Source of the DNA: Sphaerolaimus hirsutus
Lineage: Eukaryota > Nematoda > Chromadorea > Monhysterida > Sphaerolaimidae
Assembly (NCBI GenBank): GCA_964036195.1
Contig: OZ038460.1
Span: 7,195,504 to 7,259,503, forward strand
Direction: 5' to 3'
DNA length: 64,000 bases
Shown: in pieces, positions 20,934 through 32,250 of the stretch
How positions within the stretch are numbered: position 1 is the first letter of the stretch
Layout of the letters: each line of letters starts with the position of its first letter
Position numbers and translations under genes: made by a program
Notes under the pieces: model-generated
What the model was told of the DNA's origin: nothing
Databases searched by the model: none
Seen by the model: the letters and a program-made list of their open reading frames with translations, nothing else

Positions 20934-23900
20934 ATGTCGGAACAGCCTGCCCAAAATGGATGCGGGGAAAAGAGTCCTGAAAGTTCCGCGACCGATGTGA
21001 AAACCTCTGAATCGATGAAACGGCACCTGGATGGGGCGGAGCCAAGTGCAGAAACTTCCCCTAAGAAAGTTAAGGTCGATATAGAAAGCCCTTCGAAGGA
21101 TGTGAAAGTTAATAATGAAAGAAATCCAAATGGCGTAGTTGATAATGAAAGTCTTTCAAACGGCGTGAAAGTTGAGAAGGACAGTCCATCAAAGAATCTT
21201 AAAATTGATAATGGAAGTCCCCCAAAGAATGTGAAGGTTGATAATGAAAACCGGAAACGGACCGTCTCAGACAATAATGACGACCCACAAAGAAATGCAA
21301 CAGCGCAGGGCGGGGAAAATGCAGGTTTGCTGCTTTTTTCCCGTTTTCTATATTTGCCGAGTGATCCGGGCGCCGCGTTTGAAATGCTCGTTATTTCTGT
21401 ATTTCGAAATTTTGTATGTAAGTTTGACGTGTAATGTCTGATTGCTGTGTGGGTAAATGTCATTTCGTGTGGAAATTTCGATGGAGTTGCGATGAGTCCT
21501 TCGATAGATGCGTAAGCGGTGTTTTATCTTTGGGATTCTCGCGAACGTAAATATTTACAAAACCAATTTCTTCGCAACAATTTGCCTTTCCCTCGAAATA
21601 TTCCTGAAATATATAAAAAGAAAGAATAATAAAAAATCCATTTAAGCTGCGCTGGAAGACAGCGACGATGAAATGACCCTGGACGACATCGTGAAGGATG
21701 CCGAGCACAATGCCCAGCTGCAGGACGACGCCAGGGCCGTGCTCGCTGCCGAGGAGGAGAACATCTGCACCTACAACCAGGTGGGTACCTCCTAACTGAT
21801 GTTACCGAATCGGCCAGCTATCTATCTGGCTTAACCCCCCCCCCCGAAAAAAAACACAAAAATTCAGCGATCTATCCCCCAGGAGGGTGATTTGCCTAGG
21901 CAATAACGCACATGAACTAGTGATTTTGAAGGTGGAATGGGCGAAAATTGGCGATTTTGAGCAAAAATTTGGTCAAACTATCTGAAAAAATTGCTCCAGA
22001 TGGGCGATTGTGGGGGGTTCAGGCAGTGGCGTAGCCAGGATTTTTGAGCGGGGGGGGGGCGGATTGTATACGGAGCCCGGCGAACGGGGGGGGGGGGGCG
22101 GCGCCCGCCCCCGGCTAGGGCCCATTCAGCATCAAAGCCCATTCCGCATGTAGACTCATTATAGACACATTCTGCCTGCAGAGGTAAGAAAGGGGGGTGG
22201 GTAACACCACCCCAAACCGCCCAACTATCTATCTATCCCTGGCGCAATTTTTTGGCTACATTCCCTTGAACACCCCCACACCGGCAAATTGCCTAGCTAT
22301 CTAGCTATCTGGAGCGCTTTTGAGCAATTTCACCCTGATTTTCACCAAAATTCCCTGATTTTCCAACTTCTTATAGATTTTCACCTTCAAAATAACTAGG
22401 TCATGTGTTTTATAACCTATTTTCAACATGCCAGGTATAATTAAATGTGTTCCGGGTCAACATGCGGGATGGGTTTAGATGCGGAATAGTGCACTGCCCC
22501 CGCCCCCCCCCACCCCCCTAAAATTAGGTCCCTATTATAGCGGTATGGAGTTATGGCGCTGGCGCCATTTGTAGGCGCCGCGCCATGGCACGATTGGCGC
22601 TGGTGTTGGCGCCAATGTCTACTAAAAAGAACATAAATATTTATAAACACCTAAAATGTGTGAAAATTGGCCCCAAATTGGTTATTTGTAGCGGTTGTGC
22701 ACTCCTAAACTGTACAGAAAAATAAGAAAGATTGATGGCGTGTAAATGCGCGCTTGCGCGCAAAAAATTTTTGAACTGCCGGCAAAATCGCTTCCTGGAA
22801 GTGTCATTTCATGCATAATTCTTGTCCGGCCCGGGAAGGGGGGAGGCGGCCGCCCAGTATCGATAGTTGCCTCCGAGATAGATACATACCTGAGCGGCCT
22901 CCGAGATAGATAGATGGCTGGGCAATTTGGGGGGTTACCCTCCCCCCATTTGGAGACCCCTGATTTTCCACCTACACTAATTCCCCACCACAGGGCTATC
23001 GCGACCGCCAGGCGCTATACAGCTGCATAACATGCCGCAAATCGCCTGAACAGCCCATCGGCGTGTGCTACGCGTGCAGTTTGAATTGTCACGATGGGCA
23101 TGACCTGGTCGAGTTGTATACTAAAAGACACTTTCGGTGCGACTGCGGCAATAAAAAGTGTCCTCAGGGGTCCGAGTGTCGTTTGTGTCCGGTGAGGTTT
23201 GGGGTTGATGGATATCGCGCATATTTTGAATACAATCAACAACGTAAAAATTATTCAATCCTGATGGAATAACATCCGTGAACATCTGGTACAATTCCTA
23301 GACCCTGTAAACTGTAACTGGTGCACTGTAAAATGTCAACTGTCATGCAGTGTCAAAATTCATGTAAAATGCCCTGTAGAATGTCAAATGTTCTTTTATT
23401 TTTACCATTGACCAGTTATTTGATATTTTACATGGCATTTTACATGCCCTTTGACACTTGGCAGTAAAATTTACATTTTACAGGGCATTTTACAAGTCTT
23501 TTGACACATTGCATTTTATTTTACATTTTTCCAGAGCATTTTACATGGTTTAGGAGTGACTTCTGGTGATGATGCATAAAAATTGCACATTTACTTTCAA
23601 GTGCAAATGCATTTACAAGCATTTCGACACATTTATAATTTGTCAATAAATGCAATCGTGCAATATCTAATCGTTTCAGATCAAGTCTGCCGGCAACGAC
23701 GAGAACACGTACAACCAGAACTTCCTGGGCACCTACTGCACCTGCGAAAAGCCGTACCCCGATCCAGAAGGGGAGGATACCAATGATTGCATGGTTCAAT
23801 GCAATTTGTGTGAAGATTGGTTTCATACCAGGGTCTGTTTTCTGTTGATTTCTTTTTGTTGCGTTTACTTTTTATTTGACGTAAGCTCTATTATCGTGTC

Positions 23901-25149
23901 ACGCGGAAAAACCTAACCTAGTTTGTGGTTAAAAATTTAAAGAATTCTTTGCATCTGCAGAGATATTTTTATTCATTCATATCAGCTTGTTTCACGTACG
24001 GAATTCGTATCATACGTATTCATATGCGAATCAATGTATCGAATTTGTACCACAGCATGTGAGTGCAGACGGGCAGCCGCGAACATCCACGGATTACGAA
24101 GAAATGACGTGTCCCGCTTGTCTCAACAAACACAAGTTTCTCGGAATTTATGCACTGCGACTGTGTTCTGAAAAACAAAAGGTGACTTCATAGAGCCACA
24201 TTTTGTTGGAATTTTTTACTCATTAAAATCAAAATTATATTCCATGCTGAATCCTCCCCACATCTAGTCGGACAATGCTGGTAATGACGACTGTACTGAC
24301 GACAAATCAAAAAGTGAAAATGATAAAATTTCACTGGATCCCGAGGCCAGTGTATGCTCAATAGCAGATGCGGATCGAGAGAAAATGGACGATAAAGTAA
24401 CAAAAGAAGCAATGTATTGGCCAAGCGCCTGGCGAAGCAAACTGTGCCTATGTAAAAGCTGCCGGGTAATTTTAACCTTTATATTACTGAATTTTACATT
24501 TTGCGCGTTTTACAACTGGTTTTTAACTCGCGTAAATTAATAGTAGGTATTATAATACGGTAAATTTTGTCTAAAATAAATCGAAAGAAATAATAAAAAC
24601 GTCGCATTTTTTTCACAGGAAATGTACTCGCGCGAGTGCGTGGAGTTTCTGCTGAGCGCCGAGGACCCGGTGGCCGCGCACGAGGCTAAAGGTGCCGCCA
24701 AGACAGCCGCAGAGGGCGACCCCTATGAAAACTTCTTGAAAAAGCAGCCCATAACTGTACAGAACGTTATGGTGCAAGGTACTTCTGAGTGCTGGTGCCA
24801 CTACCAGACCCTGTAAAATGACATGAAAAGTGCTAAATGTCATGCCTTTTTTACAAGTCGTTCGACACTTTTCATGACATTCACATAACTTTTGACACTT
24901 TGCATGACATTTTAAAGGCTCTTTAAGTGGCATCTGATTTTGCGGTGTCTAAACTCCTTTGATATGACATTCATCGATTTCATGTTCGCAGGCTACGCTT
25001 CGTTCCGCCAAAATCTCACGCAGTTTTTGTCGGGGTTCAGCAGCGCCGGAAAAGTTGTCACTCAGCAGGACGTGAAGGAGTTCTACGACAGCCAACGCGC
25101 AAACATTCCCAATTTGGTCCGCGGCACGCCGTCACACACGTGCAAATGA
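20934..25149 (+). CDS. UBR7: UBR7 E3 ubiquitin ligase (UBR box plus PHD), 8 exons
   Basis: Putative E3 ligase. In vertebrates UBR7 acts in the nucleus on histone H2B and in histone handling (family knowledge). Exons: 20934-21324, 21647-21780, 22994-23191, 23680-23832, 24056-24181, 24268-24465, 24619-24778, 24992-25149; 1518 bp, 505 residues. UBR box: GYRDRQALYSCITCR, ACSLNCHDGHDLVELYTKR, FRCDCGNKKC. PHD-type finger: YCTCEKPYPDPEGED, VQCNLCEDWFHTRH, MTCPACLNKHKFL. The C-terminal UBR7 region has YWPSAWRSKLCLCKSCREMY. Human UBR7 is about 425 residues. The excess is mostly an N-terminal exon 1 extension of imperfect Lys/Val/Asp/Ser-Pro repeats (SPKKVKVDIESPSKDVKV onward) that looks disordered and could include a nuclear localisation signal. 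Confidence 0.95.
23288..23565. mobile_element. CCCTGTAAA-family foldback element, UBR7 intron 3
   Basis: Left arm GGTACAATTCCTAGACCCTG, right arm ending GGTTTAGGAGTGACTTC. Several tandem TTTACATGGCATTTTACA segments lie inside, suggesting internal duplication. Confidence 0.6.
24794..24935. mobile_element. CCCTGTAAAATG-family foldback element, UBR7 intron 7
   Basis: Begins GGTGCCACTACCAGACCCTG, ends TTTAAGTGGCATC. It starts 16 bp after the exon 7 donor and fills most of the 213-bp intron. Confidence 0.7.
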
Positions 25150-25162
25150 GGTGGTGAGTCGG

Positions 25163-25168
25163 AATAAA
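25163..25168 (+). terminator. Poly(A) signal AATAAA of UBR7
   Basis: AATAAA 14 bp after the UBR7 stop codon, so its 3' untranslated region is probably very short. Confidence 0.7.
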
Positions 25169-25182
25169 GTTTCATTTTCACA

Positions 25183-25188
25183 TTTATT
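25183..25188 (-). terminator. Poly(A) signal AATAAA of the globin gene
   Basis: TTTATT on the plus strand is AATAAA on the minus strand, 122 bp after the globin stop. It lies only 15 bp from the UBR7 signal on the other strand, so the two transcripts probably overlap at their 3' ends. Confidence 0.65.
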
Positions 25189-25309
25189 GAATCAAGTTAC
25201 ACATGAAAGTTTTGATACGATATGCTGCAAGCCACTCCGTACGTGTGGTAAATAATATTTACCGCTTCATGTATTAATATCACTATACCCCTGCGTAACC
25301 CAATTAGCC

Positions 25310-28300
25310 TCACTTCCTGTTGAGCGCGGCCAGCAGAGACCCGCTGGACATCCATTTGGGGTGCGCCAAAGTCGGCCGCTGGTGCGCGCTGTACGCCCGG
25401 TGCCGCCGCGAGACATGTTCGGGCGTTTGTTGCTGCGGCTGCGCCTGGCCGCCCTCGTTGCTCTGGCCGCGCGTCGCGTCTCGCTGCAGCATCATGCCTG
25501 CAGACTGTTGCCGGTACGGCGGCACGGGCGACCGGCCCTCGCGCATGGGAATGGTGCCGTAGCGCTGGTGTACCTGCGCGTGTGCTGAAAGGTTGATGGA
25601 GGAAAAATCTTTGAATAAGTCCCCAGTAGGTTTTTATCCCATAATTCGGGCATTTTACGGTAGCTGCTATTGAACCAGTATGCACGCGAACCTGCTGCTG
25701 TTGGTGCTGCGCGAACATGTTGACCACGTCGAAGGGCGCTGCGACGCTGCTCGGCAACGATGAGCTCATGAGCATCATCTCGGCCACGCTGACCGGCGAC
25801 ACGTTGCGGCTGAGCACCGCCGCCTCGTCGTTCGAGTTGCGCTTGCGCATGTCCATACCGTACACGTTGTGCGACGACCGCCGCGGCACCGGCACAGGTG
25901 TGCGCGACTGCGCCGCGCCGCTGCTCGAGGCCACCAGCGACCGTCCCATGGCCGGCGCGGTGTCGTAGCTCGTGTCGTAGCTGAGTGGTTTTTAATGGGT
26001 ATTGTGACGTTTTTGTGTATCGACAGTATTTATACCGCACCTGGAGTTGACGACGGTTTCGCTGACGGCCGCCTGCTCGATGGCGCGTTTTCTTTCGCGC
26101 AAGCCGTCCTGGAAGCCCATGCGCAGGCGGTCGACCACGAACGAAACCAATTGGTTCAGTGCTCGCAGCGCCTCTCTGCAAATGTGTATGCATGACTTAT
26201 ATCTAGGGAGATGCATGACTTACAGTGCGCGCAGATATTTTGCTTTGCATGCAGCGGTCGGCGCAAGCTCCGCCCACTTTCGTGTAAATGCCCACTAGCG
26301 CTAACCCCAAAAATCACGAACGTTCCGTCAGGCTCGTCTTTTTTTGTGTGTGAGCTCAATAACGACAGTTAAATTTCTACGATTTCTTACATTTGACAGA
26401 GAACGCACATAATTTTAGCCCCCTGTGCGTACGCTCGACCCACACTTTCCCATTTTTAAGCGCGTAGTGGGCCTCGGAAGGTTTGTAAAAATCACAAGTT
26501 TGTATAGGGAAAACAACACGCCCAGCCGAGCAAAATTCACGTGCAGTTTTAAAAGATGTAGGCTGGCGCGAGTGCGCGGAGTAACAGTGGCACATGGCTT
26601 GGTGCCAATACGCACAGGAATTTCTGCGCGCACTGTATGTCTTGGGTTCGAAATAACACTCGAATAGGGCAAAGTCCTAACTTGGTTTCATAATTTAGAA
26701 AGTCGACATTGGGTCTGTGCAAAACCGGTTCCTCAAAAGGTCAACAAGTATCAACAAAACAACACGAAACCGGATACTCTTTCCGAGGCCTTATCATATA
26801 TCTTGTCCTTTGCGAGCAACATTGTTTTAATTGCCGAGTTAACTACTGAGTTTTGAGTTCGACCTACACCTCCATACAACCAACTATGGATCACCTTGCC
26901 CTGGTGCTATTCCCACACCCTGTAAAATGTCAAGTGCTAAAAGTCATGTAAAATGCGGTGGAATGTGTCAAGTGTCATCCAGTGTAAAAAGTCACGTAAA
27001 ATACCCTGTAAAATTGTGAAACAAAGTTTTACATGACTTTTAGCACTTTGCATTTTACAATCTCTATCAGCGCCCCCTAACAACCGTGCCACACCACACC
27101 TGTGCGTCCTCCAGCCCTGCCACTCCCTGGCGGCCTCGGTGACCGCCTCGCCGAACTTGTCCCAGTACTCCGCCCTGAGGCCGTAGTCCTCGGCGAATTG
27201 GGCGTGCCGCCGCCCCACCGACCAGCACATTTCCTCCAGCCGCGCCGGCTCGGTCACTAGTTGCAGTGACTGCGCGGACGGGGGGGTATTAGAGCTTGGG
27301 GTATGTAGATTCATTTGGGGTAGCAGGGGTTTCTTTGGGGGTAGGTGGCTGAAATAGTGTGAGGGTTGAGAAAAATGGCTTTTTAGATGTAAATAGATAC
27401 GTATGTATTTGTATGGTTGCTGGCTAGGCCCAATAAGCAGCATATCGGGTGGGCGCGCCAGCGCCATCCCTCGCTGCCGAGGGAGGGCGCATGCGACCCA
27501 CCCATAATATGGTCAGACACACCAAAATGCGGAAATCGCAAATTTAAAATTGCAATAACTTCGGAACGCAATGCCCTAGTGCAAAACCGACTGCACCATT
27601 AAAAAGCCCGTGTCGTAAAGTACCACCATGCAAATTTTCAGATCCAACGGTTGAGTTCGAAGGAAGTTTTTACGGATTTTCTTTTTCAAGTAGTGTTGTT
27701 GTTGTTGTTGTTCTTGTTCTTGTTTTCCCGACAATCTTCAAACTGCAATGACTTCCTTGAAACACGACCGATTTTCATGGTTGATGGCTCATATGAAAGA
27801 GCATATGATGCCATTTCTTATTTTCGGGAATTTTTTACACAGGCTCCGCCCACTTTGGGACGGTATCTGTTTGAAATTTTCAAACCTCAATAAATTTAAA
27901 ATTTGAATACAAATGCAGCAATAAAAAAATTTTGTTGATGTGCGCCATGACTAGAGGTTTCAAATGAGCCAATTTTTGGCGATTTCGGTTGAGATTTACA
28001 AAAGTTATTCAAGTTTGCTTGTTTTGTGTAAAATGCGCAAACATGCCTGAACTACTGCTTGATGTGATACTGAGCATGTGACCTTGCATGTGACCTTGAC
28101 CATGTCTAGTGGTTAATGTTAAGTCAAATGTCAAGTGTTAAATGTCAAGTCAAATGTCAAGTGATGAATGTCAAGGAATAAATGTCAGGCCAAATGTCAA
28201 GTGATAAATGTCAAGTGATAAAATATTAAGTGATAAAATATCAAGTCAAATATCAAGTGATAAATGTCAAGTGGTAGATTTCAAGTGAAATGTCAAGTGA

Positions 28301-29945
28301 AAAATGTCAAGTGATAGATGTCAAGTGATAAATTTCAAGTGAAATGTCAAGTTTAATGTTGAGTGATGAATGTCAAGACAAATGTCAATTGATAAATGTC
28401 AAGTGATAGATGTCAAGTGATAAAATATCAAGTGATAAAATATCAAGTCAAATATCAAGTGATAACTTAATATCAAGTGATAAGTCAAATGTCAACTGAT
28501 AAATTTCAACTGAAATGTCAAGTTTAATGTTGAGTGATGAATGTCAAGTCAAATGTCAAGTGATAAATTTCAAGTGAAATGTCAAGTAATAAATTTCAAG
28601 TGAAATGTCAAGTCAAATGTCAAGTTAAATGTCCAGCTTAATGTCAAGTGATAAATGTCATGTCAAATGTCAAGTTTAACGTCAAGTGATAAATTTCAAG
28701 TGAAATGTCAAGTTTAATGTCAAGTGATAAATATCATGTCAAATGTTAAGTCAAATGTCAAGTTTAATGTCAACTGATAAATGTCATGTCAAATGTCAAG
28801 TGACAAATTTCAAGTCAAGTCAAACAACAAGTCATATGTCAAGTCAAATTTCAAGTTGTAAATGTCAAGTCTCAAGTCAAGTCAAGTCAAATGTCAAGTG
28901 ATACATGTCAAGGTGAATATAAAGTGATAACTTTCAATTGAAATGTCAAGTCAAATGCCAAGTGATAAATTTCAAGTGAAATGTCAAGTAATAAATTTCA
29001 AGTGAAATGTCAAGTCAAATGTCAAGTTTAATGTCAAGCTTAATGTCAAGTGATAAATTTCATGTCAGATGTTAAGTTTAACATCTACTCCAAAACGGTG
29101 CCATTTTCATGGAGTGGCGCCAACTACTCCAAAATGGCATAATTTTCATGGAGTGGCGCCATCTACTCCAAAACAGCAGTGCCATTTACTCCATAATGGC
29201 GCCATTTTTGTGGAGTGGCGCCATCTACTCGCCAGCATATATTGTTCAGCAAGATACCTACTGGGTGTCATTCAGGAAAGACTGGGCCACTGGCCACACA
29301 AAAGAAGTATATCAGCCACGAAATATATCACGAAATTTACATAGCTGCCGGCAATTGCCCCCCCCCCCCCACAGTGACTGAACCCCTGGTGTGGTGTGTT
29401 CCGGTATTAATGAATTATGTCTATACGTGTTGCATCTGACAGTTCGTACCTGGTCCAGTAAGTTGACAATATAAGCGCTGTGGTGTTGTCGGGCGGCCAA
29501 CGGTGTCAGTGAGCGATTTTCATTTTTGGACGCACCGCTGCTGACGTTTGAGCAGCTTGTAATCTGATCAGACAATGAACGCGATAGTCATAAGATTCAC
29601 GCCATGAAACAAAGTCGCTTCTGAACGCACCTGCAACATAATCCTCCTAATATCGGCGTCCCTTTGGATCATGCGATCGTATATCATGCGTCCCACATTG
29701 CTAGAGCCAGTTTTGCTCATGTGGCTCCATACCTGGCGCACCAGACGAGTTTGGTAAGCGGTCAAAAGTGGCCGGCGACCCCCCTTGCCCGCCACCGGCG
29801 CCGCCAAGTCGCTTGACTGGGTTGTTAATGGATTAATTATTGCCGCTGTTCATTTTGAGCGCATGCAAATTTCTATTCAAAATTGTCGTGATCTGACCGT
29901 GAGTCTTAGTCCGGCGCCGCGCTGCTGCGCTATCTCGTTGCCCAT
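25310..29945 (-). CDS. Globin with putative N-myristoylation start and long Q-rich C-terminal tail
   Basis: Exons in coding order: 29945-29898, 29816-29631, 29563-29450, 27269-27100, 26175-26041, 25980-25692, 25573-25310; 1206 bp, 401 residues. Helix A/B: TAYQTRLVRQVWSHM, GRMIYDRMIQRDADIRRIML. Helix E: LAARQHHSAYIVNLLDQ with a candidate distal His. Helix F: MCWSVGRRHAQFAEDYG with the proximal His. Helix G/H: YWDKFGEAVTEAAREW, ALRALNQLVSFVVDRLRMGF. The usual CD1 Phe is not obvious in the Ser/Asn-rich CD region. Exon 1 reads MGNEIAQQRG, a Met-Gly start that could be myristoylated; that exon is inferred from phase and splice sites. About 190 residues after the fold are Ser/Gln/Pro-rich, probably disordered. 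Similar to nematode neuronal globins; sensor or redox roles are likelier than oxygen transport (inference). Confidence 0.88.
26902..27072. mobile_element. CCCTGTAAAATG-family foldback element, globin intron 4
   Basis: Begins GGTGCTATTCCCACACCCTG and ends TTTTACAATCTCTATCAGC. It lies 28 bp inside the intron from the donor of the exon ending at 27100 (minus strand). Confidence 0.6.
28100..29075. repeat. ~1 kb degenerate minisatellite of AAATGTCAAGTGAT words
   Basis: Tandem variants of TCAAGTGATAAATG, AAATGTCAAGTCAAATG and TCAAGTTTAATG fill nearly the whole interval in globin intron 3, with no fixed period but a common 13-17 bp word. The word equals the interior TGTCAAxTG core of the CCCTGTAAAATG foldback elements, so the array may have grown from one. 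Confidence 0.85.
29076..29240. repeat. Short tandem repeat of TGGAGTGGCGCCATCTACTCC units
   Basis: Three to four imperfect units of about 45-55 bp containing CATGGAGTGGCGCCA and ACTCCAAAA adjoin the minisatellite. Confidence 0.7.
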
Positions 29946-30345
29946 CTGGCGTCGCTCAAAAGTTACGCGACTGTGGCCGCTTAGCTTCGTCTCGCTGCCG
30001 CCTCGTCGATCAGCCTGTCCGGATCAATACAGCGACTCGACTCGCAGTCGACTTGCGGCCCTCGCAAAAAGTGCGGGCCACGAATGAAAACAGAACGGCG
30101 CGTTGTTGCGGCGGCGCGGCGGCGCGCGCGTGCACCATTTGGGTCGGCGGCGCGGCGCGCCCATCTTGCCGCACTGCGGTGCGCTGCCGCGCGGCACTAA
30201 GCACCTCGATGCATGTGCACTTGTGGATGCTGATGCGCCCGGGCCGAGAGGGCCGAGCCTCCAAGACTTGTTCCGGCCTCGTGATTACCTTTGCGAAATG
30301 CTCGGGCCGAGGCCCAGCGCGCTCGGACGCACACCGCCGGTCGAA
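29898..30345. promoter_or_regulatory. GC-rich CpG-dense region at globin 5' end
   Basis: A stretch with many CG dinucleotides surrounds and precedes the inferred globin first exon, in contrast to AT-rich flanks. It probably contains the promoter and 5' untranslated region. No TATA box recognised. Confidence 0.4.
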
Positions 30346-30425
30346 TAAATTGCCTCCGAACTGAGAATTGAGCGACTTTGCTGGATAATGAACCCCATTT
30401 GCAGGGGCTCCTCGAGGAGGGAATT

Positions 30426-30783
30426 TACCGTAATCCTCGAATTATCCCCCCGTTGAATTGACCCCCTCCCTTGAAGTACCCACATATCTGAGTCAGCTGG
30501 GAAAATATTACCCCCCCCCCTTGAAATACCCCCATCCGAATTTAGTGTCTGTAGAATATAAATGACAAAACTGCAGTTGTAGATCCATGTAAAGCAAAAC
30601 ACATGTTAAAAAATAATGACTCAGCTGTATTAGGAAAAAGCTTCTACCGTCTATATTCTTATAATTATTTGTCGGATCTCTTTAATTTCCGGCGAAATAA
30701 TAAACCCCCACTCTGAATTAACCCCCTCCAAATTTGCCTTAGAAATTATAAACCCCCTGGGGGCTTTTCGAGGAAATACGGTA
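30426..30783. mobile_element. C-rich TACCGTATT-family element
   Basis: Starts TACCGTAATCCTCGAATTAT and ends TTTTCGAGGAAATACGGTA, with CCCCCC blocks inside. Confidence 0.7.
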
Positions 30784-31159
30784 TTTATTCTTCCCCGATG
30801 CCGCTCGCATGGGAGACTTATTTAGGAATATACAGTCCATTAATGCCCATTTATTGACATAGTGAGTTCGCCGCCGCTGCGCTAGCATCCTTTAGCGGCA
30901 GTCTGGCCGGTTTTATAGTATGTTTGTCGTTTTGGGGCCGAAGAAGGTACAGCACGCTAATTCACTTTTTCAACCCCCCCCCCCTCTGGCCCGGCGCAAA
31001 CATGAACACTGTCTTTCTATCGGTCGCTTTTAAAGAGGCACGTTGGGTAACTGCTTGCGTGAATGAATGGCGCCGTTTTGGCGCTGCAAATGCAAATGGC
31101 GTCGCTAAATTGAAAGTTGAGTGATAATTGAAAGCCTTTCAAGATGTGTACACTTTCAG

Positions 31160-31259
31160 GCGAAACCCGCGGGCGTTGTGGTGCTGTTTCTCTGCTGCGG
31201 CCTGCGTGCAAAGTGGATTCGTTTTTTCGGCGACGGTTTCATTGATTACACGAAAATTG
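31160..31259 (+). other. Candidate orphan exon, hydrophobic peptide
   Basis: A GC-rich stretch with acceptor ACTTTCAG and donor GTATCA reads AKPAGVVVLFLCCGLRAKWI in one frame, then RFFGDGFIDYTKI. It looks coding but has no partner exon that I could identify; it may be a remnant. Confidence 0.25.
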
Positions 31260-32019
31260 GTATCAATTGCATATCTTCTTTATAAACTTTAGCGAGTATT
31301 ATGTTTGTAAATACCTACGATTTACTTCGTTAATCAAAACGAATTTTATAACTGCATGGCTGTAAGCATTGTAAATTGTCCAATTGTAATATGTCATGAT
31401 TTGTCAAAATTTGTCATAAATTGTTGGTATCCAATTTTTTTCATTCACAAATTCATTCAAAAAGTAAAAGGTAGTATTTATTTACGTAGAAATTCGAAGA
31501 CCGAATTGTAATCAAAAAAATTTAGTTTTCTACGTTACAAGACCTGCAATTTTGCATCCTATTTTGTTATCTTATTGCGTGACTCGCTGCAATTTGTACT
31601 TTTTTAATCAGTTACAAATTTTGTGTTTTTTTCTCTTGATTGTTGTCTGAACGTGGACAGGGTCGTTCTTAAGATAAATACTGATCTCTGACCATCTTGT
31701 TTTATTTGTCGATATACGGAAGCGATTTTGTAAATTAATGATCATAACGACAGGTGCAGTAGTAACTCAGTAAAATGAATTTATGTATTTAGAGGTGCCT
31801 TGATTTGAATCATTGTCCGAGTCTGAGTTTTTAAGTGTCAGACAACACGGTTTATACCTGCCACCAAAGGAGTCTTACCTTGAAAATTGTTGAAATTTGA
31901 CGGTAAAAGTTTTGTAGTTATAGGTTTGTACTTATAAAAGACTTCCCAGCAAGTACCAATTGTCAAGTGACAAAAAGTTCATAAGTGACTAATGTAGTTC
32001 CAAAAAATACAACTCTTCC
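31260..32019. other. Intergenic AT-rich stretch
   Basis: No open frame or repeat of note between the globin promoter side and the palindromic elements upstream of PIGU. Confidence 0.4.
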
Positions 32020-32210
32020 CAGGGAGCCAGATCCTGTAAAGTAAGGTGTCAAATGTCATGTAAAATGTCAATCAAAACCAAAAAAAATATTACTGGACTA
32101 TGCATGACAATTGACACTACTTTACATTTGTCATGACAATTGACACTCTGCGTGACATTTTACATGACATTACTTTACTTTATACTCTACAGGGTTTTGG
32201 ATTAGCACCT
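32020..32210. mobile_element. CCCTGTAAAATG-family foldback element
   Basis: Left arm AGCCAGATCCTGTAAAG, right arm CTACAGGGTTTTGGATTAGC with TGACATTTTACATGACA words between. Confidence 0.6.
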
Positions 32211-32250
32211 GAATAGTCGCTCGACGAAGTGTTGTTTCCTTCCCATGATA

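Noticed and set aside
28100-29075. CRISPR-like array
   Set aside because: Units have no constant repeat/spacer length, the sequence is eukaryotic intron, and all parts are variants of one word.
29785-30364. Plus-strand ORFs in the GC-rich region upstream of the globin gene
   Set aside because: Arg/Ala/Ser-rich products of CpG-dense sequence with no homology; better explained as promoter region.
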